From NCBI GenBank assembly GCA_024403935.1, contig JAKSQV010000003.1, forward strand, positions 24,986-88,985: a DNA stretch of 64,000 nucleotides. The letters run 5' to 3'. This document shows, piece by piece, positions 16,149-23,724 of this stretch; within the stretch, counting starts at the first letter, position 1; the number at the start of each line of letters is the position of its first letter. Source of the DNA: Ruminococcus sp. Lineage in GTDB: Bacteria; Bacillota; Clostridia; Oscillospirales; Ruminococcaceae. A program made the translations under genes and the position numbers. Under the pieces are notes generated by a model that was not told the origin of the DNA, did no database searches, and was given only the letters and a program-made list of their open reading frames with translations.

Positions 16149-16409
16149 TTATTCAGCAGCGTTGAGCTTCTTAGCAAGCTGTGACTTCTTTCTTGCAGCC
16201 TTATTCTTGTGCATGAGACCATGTGCGCAAGCCTGATCAACCTTCTTGATAGCTGCCTTTACAGCCTCTGCCTTGTCAGCAGCACCTGTTGAGCAAGCAA
16301 TATCAGCCTTCTTGATAACAGTCTTAAGGTTTGACTTTCTTGACTTGTTAGCAGCAGCCTTGGTTTCGTTGACCTTTACTCTCTTCTTTGCAGACTTGAT
16401 GTTCGGCAT
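16149..16409 (-). CDS. rpsT: 30S ribosomal protein S20
   Basis: 86 residues, very basic, starting MPNIKSAKKRVKVNETKAAANKSRKSNLKT, the classic S20 N-terminus, with the C-terminal KNKAARKKSQLAKKL. It binds 16S rRNA and aids 30S assembly. The start is ATG 16409 with AGGAGGTG 7 nt upstream; the frame stays open further upstream but has no ribosome site there. The leader holds a hairpin CCGCG/CGCGG (16433-16449) just before the ribosome site, a possible place for autoregulation. Divergent from gpr, a neighbour pair seen in many spore formers. Confidence 0.97.
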   Translation of the reverse strand: MPNIKSAKKRVKVNETKAAANKSRKSNLKTVIKKADIACSTGAADKAEAVKAAIKKVDQACAHGLMHKNKAARKKSQLAKKLNAAE

Positions 16410-16526
16410 TCTGTACACCTCCTGTAGTGCGTCCGCGAATAATACGCGGTTTGTTTCATATAATAAGCATACTGTGATGTATGCGCGGGGACTGCAACGC
16501 ACAGTGCCCCTACTGAGACAGTAAAT

Positions 16527-16555
16527 ATTATACCATTTCCATTCAAAAAATGCAA
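16527..16555 (-). promoter_or_regulatory. Promoter of rpsT
   Basis: Minus strand TTGCAT (16555-16550), 17-bp spacer, TATAAT (16532-16527). Confidence 0.8.
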
Positions 16556-16630
16556 TAGGCAAATTAGAGCAATAAGCTGATAAATACAGTTTTTTTCAGA
16601 GCAATATGCACAACTTTCAGGAGGCCATAC

Positions 16631-17479
16631 ATGAATTTCAGATCAGATCTTGCCGTAGAACAGATACAGACAGGCGACCTTCCCGCGGGAGTTACCGTCT
16701 CAACCCGTGGAAGATCATTCAGCATCACCGAGATAGTCATATCTGACGAAAGCTGCCGCGATACTCTCGGCAAAGGCAAAGGCAGGTACATCACGCTTGA
16801 ATGCGGCGACCTCAGCCGCTTCTCCGACGAGTATGAAAGCATGGCGACTGAGCTTGCAGAGGAACTGCGCAGGCTCATTCCTGACGGAGAGATACTCGTT
16901 GCAGGGCTCGGGAACCGCGACATCACTCCCGATGCGATAGGTCCGCGCATAGCGGAAAAAGTCCTTGCGACACGTCATCTCCGTGACGAGCTTTCCGACG
17001 GGGAGGCAGGCTTTCTCACGTCACTGAGGCGTGTAAGCTCGCTGGCAGGCGGAGTTCTCGGGCAGACAGGCATCGAGACAGCCGAGCTTATACGTGCCGT
17101 GTGTGCCGGGATACAGCCTGCCGCAGTCATCGCCGCTGATGCGCTCGCCTGCTCGGATGTCAGCCGTCTCGGTACGACCATTCAGATATGCGACAGCGGT
17201 ATATCTCCCGGCAGCGGTGTTTCAAATGTGCGGAGTGAGCTTTCACAGGCACAGCTCGGCATCCCCGTCATAGCGGTGGGAGTGCCGACAGTGGTGGATA
17301 TGCACACGATAGTCCGCAGTCTCACAGGCTCGGACATTGATGACGGAGTTCCGAATATGCTCGTAACACCGAGAGACATCGACCGCCTGACCGAACGCGC
17401 CTCGCAGCTCATTGCTTTCGGAATAAACCTTGCGCTTCACCCGATGCTGTCATTTTCGGACGTGCAGGCTCTCTTCTGA
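16631..17479 (+). CDS. gpr: Germination protease GPR
   Basis: 282 residues. The N-terminus FRSDLAVEQ matches the RTDLAVE region at which GPR is processed. Family landmarks follow: ILVAGLGNRDITPDAIGPR, GVLGQTGIETAELI, IQPAAVIAADALACSD and the end GIPVIAVGVPTVVDMHT. GPR degrades small acid-soluble spore proteins during germination to release DNA and amino acids. The propeptide before the DLAVE region is only a few residues, much shorter than the ~15 removed in Bacillus. Ribosome site CAGGAGG 9 nt upstream. With spo0A, yabP and yabQ elsewhere in the window it supports spore-forming ability. Confidence 0.95.
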   Translation: MNFRSDLAVEQIQTGDLPAGVTVSTRGRSFSITEIVISDESCRDTLGKGKGRYITLECGDLSRFSDEYESMATELAEELRRLIPDGEILVAGLGNRDITPDAIGPRIAEKVLATRHLRDELSDGEAGFLTSLRRVSSLAGGVLGQTGIETAELIRAVCAGIQPAAVIAADALACSDVSRLGTTIQICDSGISPGSGVSNVRSELSQAQLGIPVIAVGVPTVVDMHTIVRSLTGSDIDDGVPNMLVTPRDIDRLTERASQLIAFGINLALHPMLSFSDVQALF

Positions 17480-17488
17480 GCAGTCCGC

Positions 17489-17516
17489 AAAAAAGCCGTC
17501 TGCATACACAGACGGC
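17489..17516 (-). terminator. Terminator of the dnaX-ybaB-recR operon
   Basis: Stem GCCGTCTG / CAGACGGC with a 6-nt loop; six T on the minus strand (17494-17489). The plus side, behind gpr, has only a short TCATTTT. Confidence 0.82.
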
Positions 17517-17521
17517 TCATT

Positions 17522-18124
17522 TTACATATTATTGCGGTTTTCGAGTGCCTTGTACAGCGTCACCTCATCCGCATATTCGAGTATGCCGCCCACGGGCAGT
17601 CCGAATGCAAGGCGTGAGACCCTGACTCCGAGCGGCTTGAGAAGTCCTGCCACATACATAGCCGTAGCATCGCCCTCCACAGTCGGATTGGTCGCCATTA
17701 TGACCTCCTCCACGCCGCCTTTTGCGATACGCGCAAGGAGCTCCTTGATACGGAGCTTGTCGGGAGTAACGCCGTCCATAGGTGATAGAAGCCCGTGCAG
17801 AACATGATATACGCCGTTATATTCGCGTGTCCGCTCAAAGGCTGTAACGTCCTTCGGACCTTCGACAACGCATATCACACTTCCGTCGCGCTCGTCATCA
17901 TCACATATCGGGCATATATCGTGCTCTGTCAGGTTGCAGCAGATATTGCAGCAGCGGACATTCCTCTTTGCATCAAGGAGTGCCTGAGCAAATTCCTCAA
18001 CTGCGCCCTCGTCCATTGACATAACGTGGTAGGCAAGCCTCTGCGCCGATTTCATGCCGATACCGGGCAGAGAAGCAAACTTTTCCGCCAGTATGACCAG
18101 CGGAAGAGCATTATGGTCGGGCAT
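17522..18124 (-). CDS. recR: Recombination protein RecR
   Basis: 200 residues, the standard length. Helix-hairpin-helix LPGIGMKSAQRLAYH is at about 19-33, a C4 zinc finger (CCNICCNLTEHDICPICDD) at about 58-76 and a Toprim domain (VICVVEGPKDVTAFE...YHVLHG) from about 84. It works with RecF/RecO to load RecA at gapped DNA. The ATG follows the ybaB stop after 2 bases, so translation is coupled. Last gene of the SRP RNA-TPR-dnaX-ybaB-recR unit, a classic Firmicutes arrangement. Confidence 0.97.
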   Translation of the reverse strand: MPDHNALPLVILAEKFASLPGIGMKSAQRLAYHVMSMDEGAVEEFAQALLDAKRNVRCCNICCNLTEHDICPICDDDERDGSVICVVEGPKDVTAFERTREYNGVYHVLHGLLSPMDGVTPDKLRIKELLARIAKGGVEEVIMATNPTVEGDATAMYVAGLLKPLGVRVSRLAFGLPVGGILEYADEVTLYKALENRNNM

Positions 18125-18126
18125 GA

Positions 18127-18474
18127 TCAGAACAGGCCGGGAAGCGATACGCCGCCGGTTATCTTGCTCATTTCGCCTTCAGTAGTTGTCTCGATATTAT
18201 TGACAGCCTCGTTGATCGCGCTGATGATGAGATCCTGAAGCATCTCGATATCCTCGGGGTCAACGACCTCGGGCTTGAGTGTGAGTGACTTGATAGTCTT
18301 CTTACCTGTGAGAGTTACCTCTACTGCTCCGCCGCCTGCTGTTGCAGTGAAGTCGCGTGCTTCGATATCCTCCTGAAGAACAGTTATCTCGTCCTGCATC
18401 TTCTGAGCCTGCTTTATCATCTGGTTCATGTTCTGGGCACCGCCGCCGATATTCTTGGGTATTCTTGCTTTCAT
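18127..18474 (-). CDS. YbaB/EbfC nucleoid-associated protein
   Basis: 115 residues with the family pattern NMNQMIKQAQKMQDEITVLQEDIEARDFTATAGGGAVEVTLTGKKTIKSLTLKPEVVDPEDIEMLQDLIISAINEA. It is a dimeric DNA-binding protein that coats the nucleoid. AGAAGGAGA is 7-8 nt before the ATG. It sits between dnaX and recR, where the family is found in most bacteria. Confidence 0.95.
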   Translation of the reverse strand: MKARIPKNIGGGAQNMNQMIKQAQKMQDEITVLQEDIEARDFTATAGGGAVEVTLTGKKTIKSLTLKPEVVDPEDIEMLQDLIISAINEAVNNIETTTEGEMSKITGGVSLPGLF

Positions 18475-18553
18475 GGTTATTTCTCCTTCTGGATATATTG
18501 TTTTGTTTATCCGGGCTTGTCAGCACAGGGAATCCTCCCGTACAAACAGGCTC

Positions 18554-20167
18554 TTACTCAACAGCTGTTTCAACATTGCTGTCAATGGCTTTCTGTATGA
18601 GCTGCTCGGCAAGGCTCTTTGTTTCCTCGACCGATGTGGTGCAGCGTGCAGTCAGGCGGTATTTCTGACCGAGGACGTTGAATATCGCACGTCCGAGCGA
18701 GACTGCGTTTTCCTTATTGCTCTTGAAGAGCGATATAAAGAAGTTGTTGGGGGTGAAAATACAAAAGACATTTCCTTTCGTTGCCGCAGTAGAGCCCTCA
18801 AGGCTTCCTGCACATGACGGGTTGAGCTGACGGAATTCCTCCATTATCTCGTCCCATTTCTCGCAGGGAGTGAGTTCCTCCTCCTTAACGGTGCCGATAT
18901 CTACCTTCGCATCGGGAACAGGCTCACTGTCAGCAGCAGGACTTGACGCTGTATACACTCTGCGCGTATCGCGTGACGGCTCAGACGGAGCAGCTCCGCC
19001 CCGCGGAACAGCACTGAGCTTGTCCTCCAACTGTTTTATTTTATCATATATTTCCGAATTGTCAATAGCAGGAGCAGAATTTGTGACTTTTCCGCATACC
19101 TTTATCAATGACATCTCGAACTCAACACGCTTGTTGAGTGCCCTCATCATGCGCTCGCGGCAAGCCTGCATGGTCTCAATGCGGCTCATTACTCCGCTGA
19201 GCTCCGACCTTTCCGCGACAGTCCTGAGCAGGCTGTATTCATCGGGAGTACATACCAGTATCTCCTCCGCACTCTCGGGCGAAGCCTTGATGAGCATTAT
19301 ATTCCGGAGCTGCACTATCAGTTCCTCACACAGATTTGTCAGGTCCTTGGACATATTATACAGCCTGTCCGTTTCAGCAAGAGCGGAAGCGGCATCAGAA
19401 TCCGTGACAGCTTCAAGTATCCTGTAAACGCTGTCCCTGTCAGCCGTTCCTGCGGTATTGGACACTGCTGCGGCATCTATGTTCTCAGCCGTTACAGAGC
19501 ACTGGTCGAGCAGCGATACCGCATCACGCATACCGCCGTCGGCAAGCTTGGCTATCATATCGGCTCCGTCATCTGTGAGGGCGATGTCCTCCTGTGAAGC
19601 AATATACATCAGCCTTGCGGCTATGTCCTTCGGCTTTATGCGGCGGAAGTCATAACGCTGGCAGCGTGACGATATGGTCGCAGGCACCTTGTGTATCTCA
19701 GTCGTTGCAAGTATGAATTTGACATATTCCGGCGGCTCCTCCATTATTTTGAGCAGAGCATTGAACGCCTGCATCGACAGCATATCTACGTCGTCGCTCG
19801 TGTTCACCTTGCATCTGCCCCGTTCTGGCGGATATATCGCGCCGTCACCGACGTCGCGTATATCGTTGACTCCGTTGTTGGAGGCGGCATCTATCTCAAT
19901 GATGTCGGTGAGAGCTCCGCTGTCGGCATCGCGGCAGATGTCACACTCAAGGCATGGGCTTCCGTCCTTCATATTCGGACAGTTCACAGCCTTGGCAAAT
20001 ATTCTTGCGCAGGTGGTCTTTCCTGTTCCGCGTGAGCCTGTAAACAGGTACGCATGAGCAGCCTTGTCGTTCTTTATCTGATTTTTCAGTGTTTCTGTAA
20101 TATGGCTCTGGGAGATAACATCATCGAACGTAAGCGGTCTCCACTTGCGGTAAAGTGCCTTATACAC
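18554..20167 (-). CDS. dnaX: DNA polymerase III subunits gamma/tau (altered Walker B)
   Basis: 537 residues. The start MYKALYRKWRPLTFDDVISQ and Walker A GSRGTGKTT (44-52) are canonical, as are the zinc module (C63, C72, C75, C78) and sensor 1 / SRC motif FILATTEIHKVPATISSRCQRYDFR. It loads the sliding clamp as part of the AAA+ clamp loader. The oddity is Walker B. The family reads YIIDEVHMLS; here residues 122-131 read NTSDDVDMLS, so three hydrophobic residues are polar and the catalytic Glu is Asp. Frame and flanks are intact. Whether this is real divergence, a sequencing error or a second dnaX elsewhere cannot be decided here. Second gene behind the SRP RNA promoter. Confidence 0.93.
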   Translation of the reverse strand: MYKALYRKWRPLTFDDVISQSHITETLKNQIKNDKAAHAYLFTGSRGTGKTTCARIFAKAVNCPNMKDGSPCLECDICRDADSGALTDIIEIDAASNNGVNDIRDVGDGAIYPPERGRCKVNTSDDVDMLSMQAFNALLKIMEEPPEYVKFILATTEIHKVPATISSRCQRYDFRRIKPKDIAARLMYIASQEDIALTDDGADMIAKLADGGMRDAVSLLDQCSVTAENIDAAAVSNTAGTADRDSVYRILEAVTDSDAASALAETDRLYNMSKDLTNLCEELIVQLRNIMLIKASPESAEEILVCTPDEYSLLRTVAERSELSGVMSRIETMQACRERMMRALNKRVEFEMSLIKVCGKVTNSAPAIDNSEIYDKIKQLEDKLSAVPRGGAAPSEPSRDTRRVYTASSPAADSEPVPDAKVDIGTVKEEELTPCEKWDEIMEEFRQLNPSCAGSLEGSTAATKGNVFCIFTPNNFFISLFKSNKENAVSLGRAIFNVLGQKYRLTARCTTSVEETKSLAEQLIQKAIDSNVETAVE

Positions 20168-20185
20168 AATATCTCCCTCCCCTTA

Positions 20186-21055
20186 TCATTCGCGGTCGCT
20201 CTGTACAGCGGAGGCTGCACTGTGAACGCGGTCGTAGTATTCCGAAAATCCGTTCGGGTCCTTTATGCGGCAGACAAAAGCCATTTTACGAAGCCGTTCA
20301 CTCTCGGTGAAGTCGCCGAGCATAAGCTGTGCGATAGCTGCTCCGCCGTACGCCTCACCGAGAGACATACGCTCGGAAATTGCCTTGCTGTACCATTTCA
20401 TAGCCTCGGCAGGCTCATCGCTGTCGAGGTACATTCTGCCGATGTTTACGTATACGAGCTCGCGGAACGGACTGTCCGGATCCTCAAGCACCTTATTATA
20501 GAGTGCAAGCGCATCGTCTGCATCTCCGTTTGCTCCTGAGCACCTTGCCATCAGAAAGGGAAGCACACTGTGTCCGAAGCCCTGTTCTTCGGCGCGTTCA
20601 TAGTATGTCAGCGCATTCGGATAATAGCGGAGCTGCTCATAGCACCGCCCCGTATAGAAGCTGACCAGTGCCTTTTCGTCATCTGTGAGCTTATCCGCAT
20701 ACTCGGAGCTGAGCATTTTGAATCCGCTCAGCGAGGCGTTGATCCTGCGGTTGAAGTGCAGATCAAGCGCGCGGCTGAAAATGCGGCTTTTCTTGCTTAT
20801 GCCGCCGAAGCTCCTTCCGATGATGTCCTGATCGTACTTGTGAGCTCCCGATGCAAGATGATGGAGCATCATGAACACAAGCGAAATGATATGCAGTCCG
20901 ACCAGCATCCCGAGCAGAGCCGTTGCTGACAGCTCTATCCTCAGCAGCTCTGCTGCAAGAACTGCGATATAGAACAATATCATGCCGAGGAGAGAACCTA
21001 TCGGAGCCGCGTGTATCGCGGCATCAGAAAGTCTGCCGAAAAAAGCCTTCAACAC
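20186..21055 (-). CDS. Membrane-anchored TPR protein (289 aa)
   Basis: Two N-terminal membrane spans (about 17-75, with LLGMILFYIAVLAAELLRI and LLGMLVGLHIISLVFMMLHHLA) are followed by a helical repeat region. TPR-like units there include FYTGRCYEQLRYYPNALTYYERAEEQG, DADDALALYNKVLEDP and YVNIGRMYLDSDEPAEAMKWYSKAI. The frame stays open upstream into the SRP RNA, so the first ATG is not credible. I place the start at GTG 21055, 8 nt behind GAGGCGG. It lies between the SRP RNA and dnaX and shares their promoter. TPR arrays bind partner proteins; the partner is unknown. Confidence 0.72.
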   Translation of the reverse strand: MLKAFFGRLSDAAIHAAPIGSLLGMILFYIAVLAAELLRIELSATALLGMLVGLHIISLVFMMLHHLASGAHKYDQDIIGRSFGGISKKSRIFSRALDLHFNRRINASLSGFKMLSSEYADKLTDDEKALVSFYTGRCYEQLRYYPNALTYYERAEEQGFGHSVLPFLMARCSGANGDADDALALYNKVLEDPDSPFRELVYVNIGRMYLDSDEPAEAMKWYSKAISERMSLGEAYGGAAIAQLMLGDFTESERLRKMAFVCRIKDPNGFSEYYDRVHSAASAVQSDRE

Positions 21056-21077
21056 ATTTATGACCGCCTCGAAAAAA

Positions 21078-21207
21078 ATTCCGGAACATAGATGTGCAGG
21101 CTTGCTGCGGCACACGAGACGATCCGCTTAATGCTGCTCGGTCTCCCGCCTGACATGGTTCACGGTGTCTTGTTGCACAGGGCCCGCACATCTATATTTC
21201 GGAATTT
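21078..21207 (-). ncRNA. ffs: Signal recognition particle RNA (small bacterial type)
   Basis: The conserved Ffh-binding core reads ATGTCAGG, CGG-GAGA-CCG, AGCAGCAT. This gives the asymmetric/symmetric loops with a GAGA (GNRA) tetraloop, positioned as in E. coli 4.5S RNA. A long terminal stem of about 22 bp pairs AAATTCCG..ATAGATGTGC with GCACATCTAT..CGGAATTT and runs into TTTTTTT, so the stem also terminates the RNA. It guides ribosomes making membrane proteins to SecYEG with Ffh. Exact ends are approximate. Its place before dnaX matches many Clostridia. Confidence 0.92.
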
Positions 21208-21246
21208 CTTTATAATATCATAGCGGCGCTTCAGACGCCACATATT

Positions 21247-21275
21247 ATTTTACCACATCACCGCCGCATTGTCAA
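21247..21275 (-). promoter_or_regulatory. Strong promoter of the SRP RNA / dnaX unit
   Basis: Minus strand TTGACA (21275-21270), 17-bp spacer, TAAAAT (21252-21247). A second -10-like TATTAT lies nearer the RNA 5' end, at about 21214-21219. Confidence 0.8.
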
Positions 21276-21319
21276 GAGTTATTTTGTTCAGCAGTCCTGT
21301 ACCGCCCGGAAAAAGCAAT

Positions 21320-21348
21320 TTGCTTTTTTCTGCGGACTGTGTTATAAT
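21320..21348 (+). promoter_or_regulatory. Promoter of the GH95 gene with overlapping inverted repeat
   Basis: TTGCTT (21320-21325), 17-bp spacer, TATAAT (21343-21348). AAAAAGCAA / TTGCTTTTT at about 21310-21328 forms an inverted repeat over the -35 box, possibly an operator. Confidence 0.72.
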
Positions 21349-21382
21349 ATTAAGACAGAACATTATACGATAGGAGTATTAT

Positions 21383-23701
21383 ATGGCAACAGAAACGCTG
21401 CTGAGCTACAAAAAACCTGCCGAAGATTTCAACAGTGCCCTTCCCGTGGGAAACGGCCGTATCGGCGGCATGATATACGGCAGAGCCGAAAATGAGCTTA
21501 TCGGGCTCAATGAGGATTCTGTCTGGTCGGGAGGACTTCGTCACCGCATCAATCCCGATGCGCGTGAGGGAACTGCGGAAGTGCGCCGCCTCATCCTCAG
21601 CGGAGACATTCCTGCTGCGGAAAAGCTCGCTTTCGAGAAGATGCAGGGGGTTACGCCGAATATGCGTCACTATATGCCTCTCGGCGACCTCAGCATACAC
21701 TGTCGCTTCAACGGCAAACCCGTGGATTACTCACGTTCTCTTGACCTCTCCTCTGCCGTTTCGCGTGTCAGCTTCACTGCTGACGGCATCGGCTATACAC
21801 GGAGCGTATTCGTTTCGGCTCCCGACGAGGTAATGGTCATAGAGGTACACGCCGACAAGCCGAACAGCGTTTCGCTCGAATGCTCTATCGGCGGACGCGA
21901 TGACTACTATGACGACAACCGTCCCTGCGGCGATAATATGATACTCTACACGGGCGGCACAGGCAGCCGCGACGGCATCTTCTTTGCCGCCTGCCTCGGA
22001 GCTTCGGCTGAAGGCGGCGAGCTGCGTACAGCCGGCGAAAAAATAGTCGTCAGAAATGCCGATTCTGCAATGATTGTGCTGTCTGCAAGAACGAGCTTCT
22101 ACACCGAGAATTACGCCGAGCTGGCTGAGGTCGATACCGAAATGGCTCTCCAATGCGGCTTTGACGAGCTTTTATTCCGCCACGTCTGCGACTATAAAGC
22201 TCTCTTTGACAGGACTGAGCTCTCACTCAACGACAACAGCGGCGAGAATCTCGGAAAGCTCTCGACTGACGAGCGCCTCCTGCGCCTCAAGGGCGACGAG
22301 CTCGACAGCACCGACTGCGAACGCCTTATCCACGATAACAAGCTGATAGAGCTTTTCTTCAACTACGGCAGATACCTGATGATCTCTGCAAGCCGCCCCG
22401 ACACCCAGCCCATGAATCTTCAGGGAATATGGAACCGCGATATGTGGCCCGCGTGGGGCAGCAAGTACACGATAAACGTCAACACCGAGATGAACTACTG
22501 GTGCGCCGAGAGCTGCAATCTCTCAGAGTGCCACCTGCCGCTTTTTGACCTCCTTGAGCGCGTGTACGGAAACGGCACCACAGTCGCAAAGGAGATGTAC
22601 GGCATAGAAAACGGCTTTGTATGCCACCACAACACCGATATATGGGGCGACTGCGCTCCGCAGGATATGTGGATGCCTGCGACGATATGGCCGACAGGCG
22701 GCGCATGGCTCGCTCTGCATATTTTCGAGCATTACGAATACACTCTTGACAAGGACTTCCTTGCTGAGAAATACCATATATTAAAAGGTGCGGCTGAGTT
22801 CATGGCGGACTTTCTCACCGAAGACAGCAAGGGCAGACTTGTTACCTGTCCGTCTGTGTCGCCTGAAAACACCTATATTACGTCCGACGGAACACGCGGC
22901 TGCCTTTGTGCAGGACCGTCAATGGATTCCGGGATAATCACCGTGCTCTTCAACGATGTTATCAGAGCGGCGGAGATACTCGGTACGGACAACGAGCTTG
23001 CAGACAGGCTCAGAGGGCTTCTTGAAAAGCTCCCGAAGCCTGAGATCGGCAAATTCGGACAGATAAAGGAATGGGCTGAGGACTACGACGAGGTCGAGAT
23101 AGGCCACCGTCACATCTCACAGCTTTTCGCGCTCCACCCTGCCGACCTGATAACACCTGTGAAAACTCCAAAGCTTGCAGATGCGGCAAGGGCAACTCTC
23201 GTCCGCAGACTGATACACGGCGGCGGACATACGGGCTGGAGCTGTGCATGGATAGCAAATATGTGGGCACGCCTGTATGACGGACGAATGGTCTACGAGA
23301 ACCTGAAAAAGCTCCTTTGCCATTCCACAAATCCCAATCTGCTCAACATCCATCCGCCGTTTCAGATAGACGGCAACTTCGGCGGTGTATCTGCCATTGC
23401 AGAATCGCTGCTGCAAAGCGTTTCGGGTGAGCTGATACTCCTTCCCGCACTCCCCGACCAGTGGAGCGAGGGCGGCGTGCGCGGACTGCGTGCAAAGGGC
23501 GGCTTCGGAGTAGATATAAAATGGAGCGGCTGTAAGCTCGTCTCAGCCGTCATTACATCTGACAAAGGCGGAGAATGCCGCCTCCGCACAAACTGCGACG
23601 TCAGCATAACCTGCGACGGCAGCGAGACTGACGTACGCACTGAGAACGGAACTGTTATTTTCAATACCGAGGCAGGCAGGAAGTACAGTGTTACAGCCTG
23701 A
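21383..23701 (+). CDS. GH95-family glycosidase (probable alpha-L-fucosidase), cytoplasmic
   Basis: 772 residues with no signal peptide. The N-terminal beta-sandwich starts PAEDFNSALPVGNGRIGGMIYG. The (alpha/alpha)6 barrel has MNLQGIWN, INVNTEMNYWCAE (N365 and N367, the pair that activates water in GH95), PSVSPEN, HRHISQLFALHP and HPPFQIDGNFGG (D663). It should release alpha-1,2-linked fucose or a related galactose from oligosaccharides taken into the cell. GATAGGAG precedes the ATG. It opens a plus-strand group with the GH26 mannanase 23 bp later, so the two probably act on the same plant glycan diet. Substrate is not certain, as GH95 also holds galactosidases. Confidence 0.92.
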   Translation: MATETLLSYKKPAEDFNSALPVGNGRIGGMIYGRAENELIGLNEDSVWSGGLRHRINPDAREGTAEVRRLILSGDIPAAEKLAFEKMQGVTPNMRHYMPLGDLSIHCRFNGKPVDYSRSLDLSSAVSRVSFTADGIGYTRSVFVSAPDEVMVIEVHADKPNSVSLECSIGGRDDYYDDNRPCGDNMILYTGGTGSRDGIFFAACLGASAEGGELRTAGEKIVVRNADSAMIVLSARTSFYTENYAELAEVDTEMALQCGFDELLFRHVCDYKALFDRTELSLNDNSGENLGKLSTDERLLRLKGDELDSTDCERLIHDNKLIELFFNYGRYLMISASRPDTQPMNLQGIWNRDMWPAWGSKYTINVNTEMNYWCAESCNLSECHLPLFDLLERVYGNGTTVAKEMYGIENGFVCHHNTDIWGDCAPQDMWMPATIWPTGGAWLALHIFEHYEYTLDKDFLAEKYHILKGAAEFMADFLTEDSKGRLVTCPSVSPENTYITSDGTRGCLCAGPSMDSGIITVLFNDVIRAAEILGTDNELADRLRGLLEKLPKPEIGKFGQIKEWAEDYDEVEIGHRHISQLFALHPADLITPVKTPKLADAARATLVRRLIHGGGHTGWSCAWIANMWARLYDGRMVYENLKKLLCHSTNPNLLNIHPPFQIDGNFGGVSAIAESLLQSVSGELILLPALPDQWSEGGVRGLRAKGGFGVDIKWSGCKLVSAVITSDKGGECRLRTNCDVSITCDGSETDVRTENGTVIFNTEAGRKYSVTA

Positions 23702-23724
23702 ATCTGCAACAGGAGGACAAATCA

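Noticed and set aside
21056-21115. N-terminal extension of the TPR protein (MCRSKPAHLCSG...)
   Set aside because: It is translated from the 3' half of the SRP RNA and its terminator, so it is not protein-coding.
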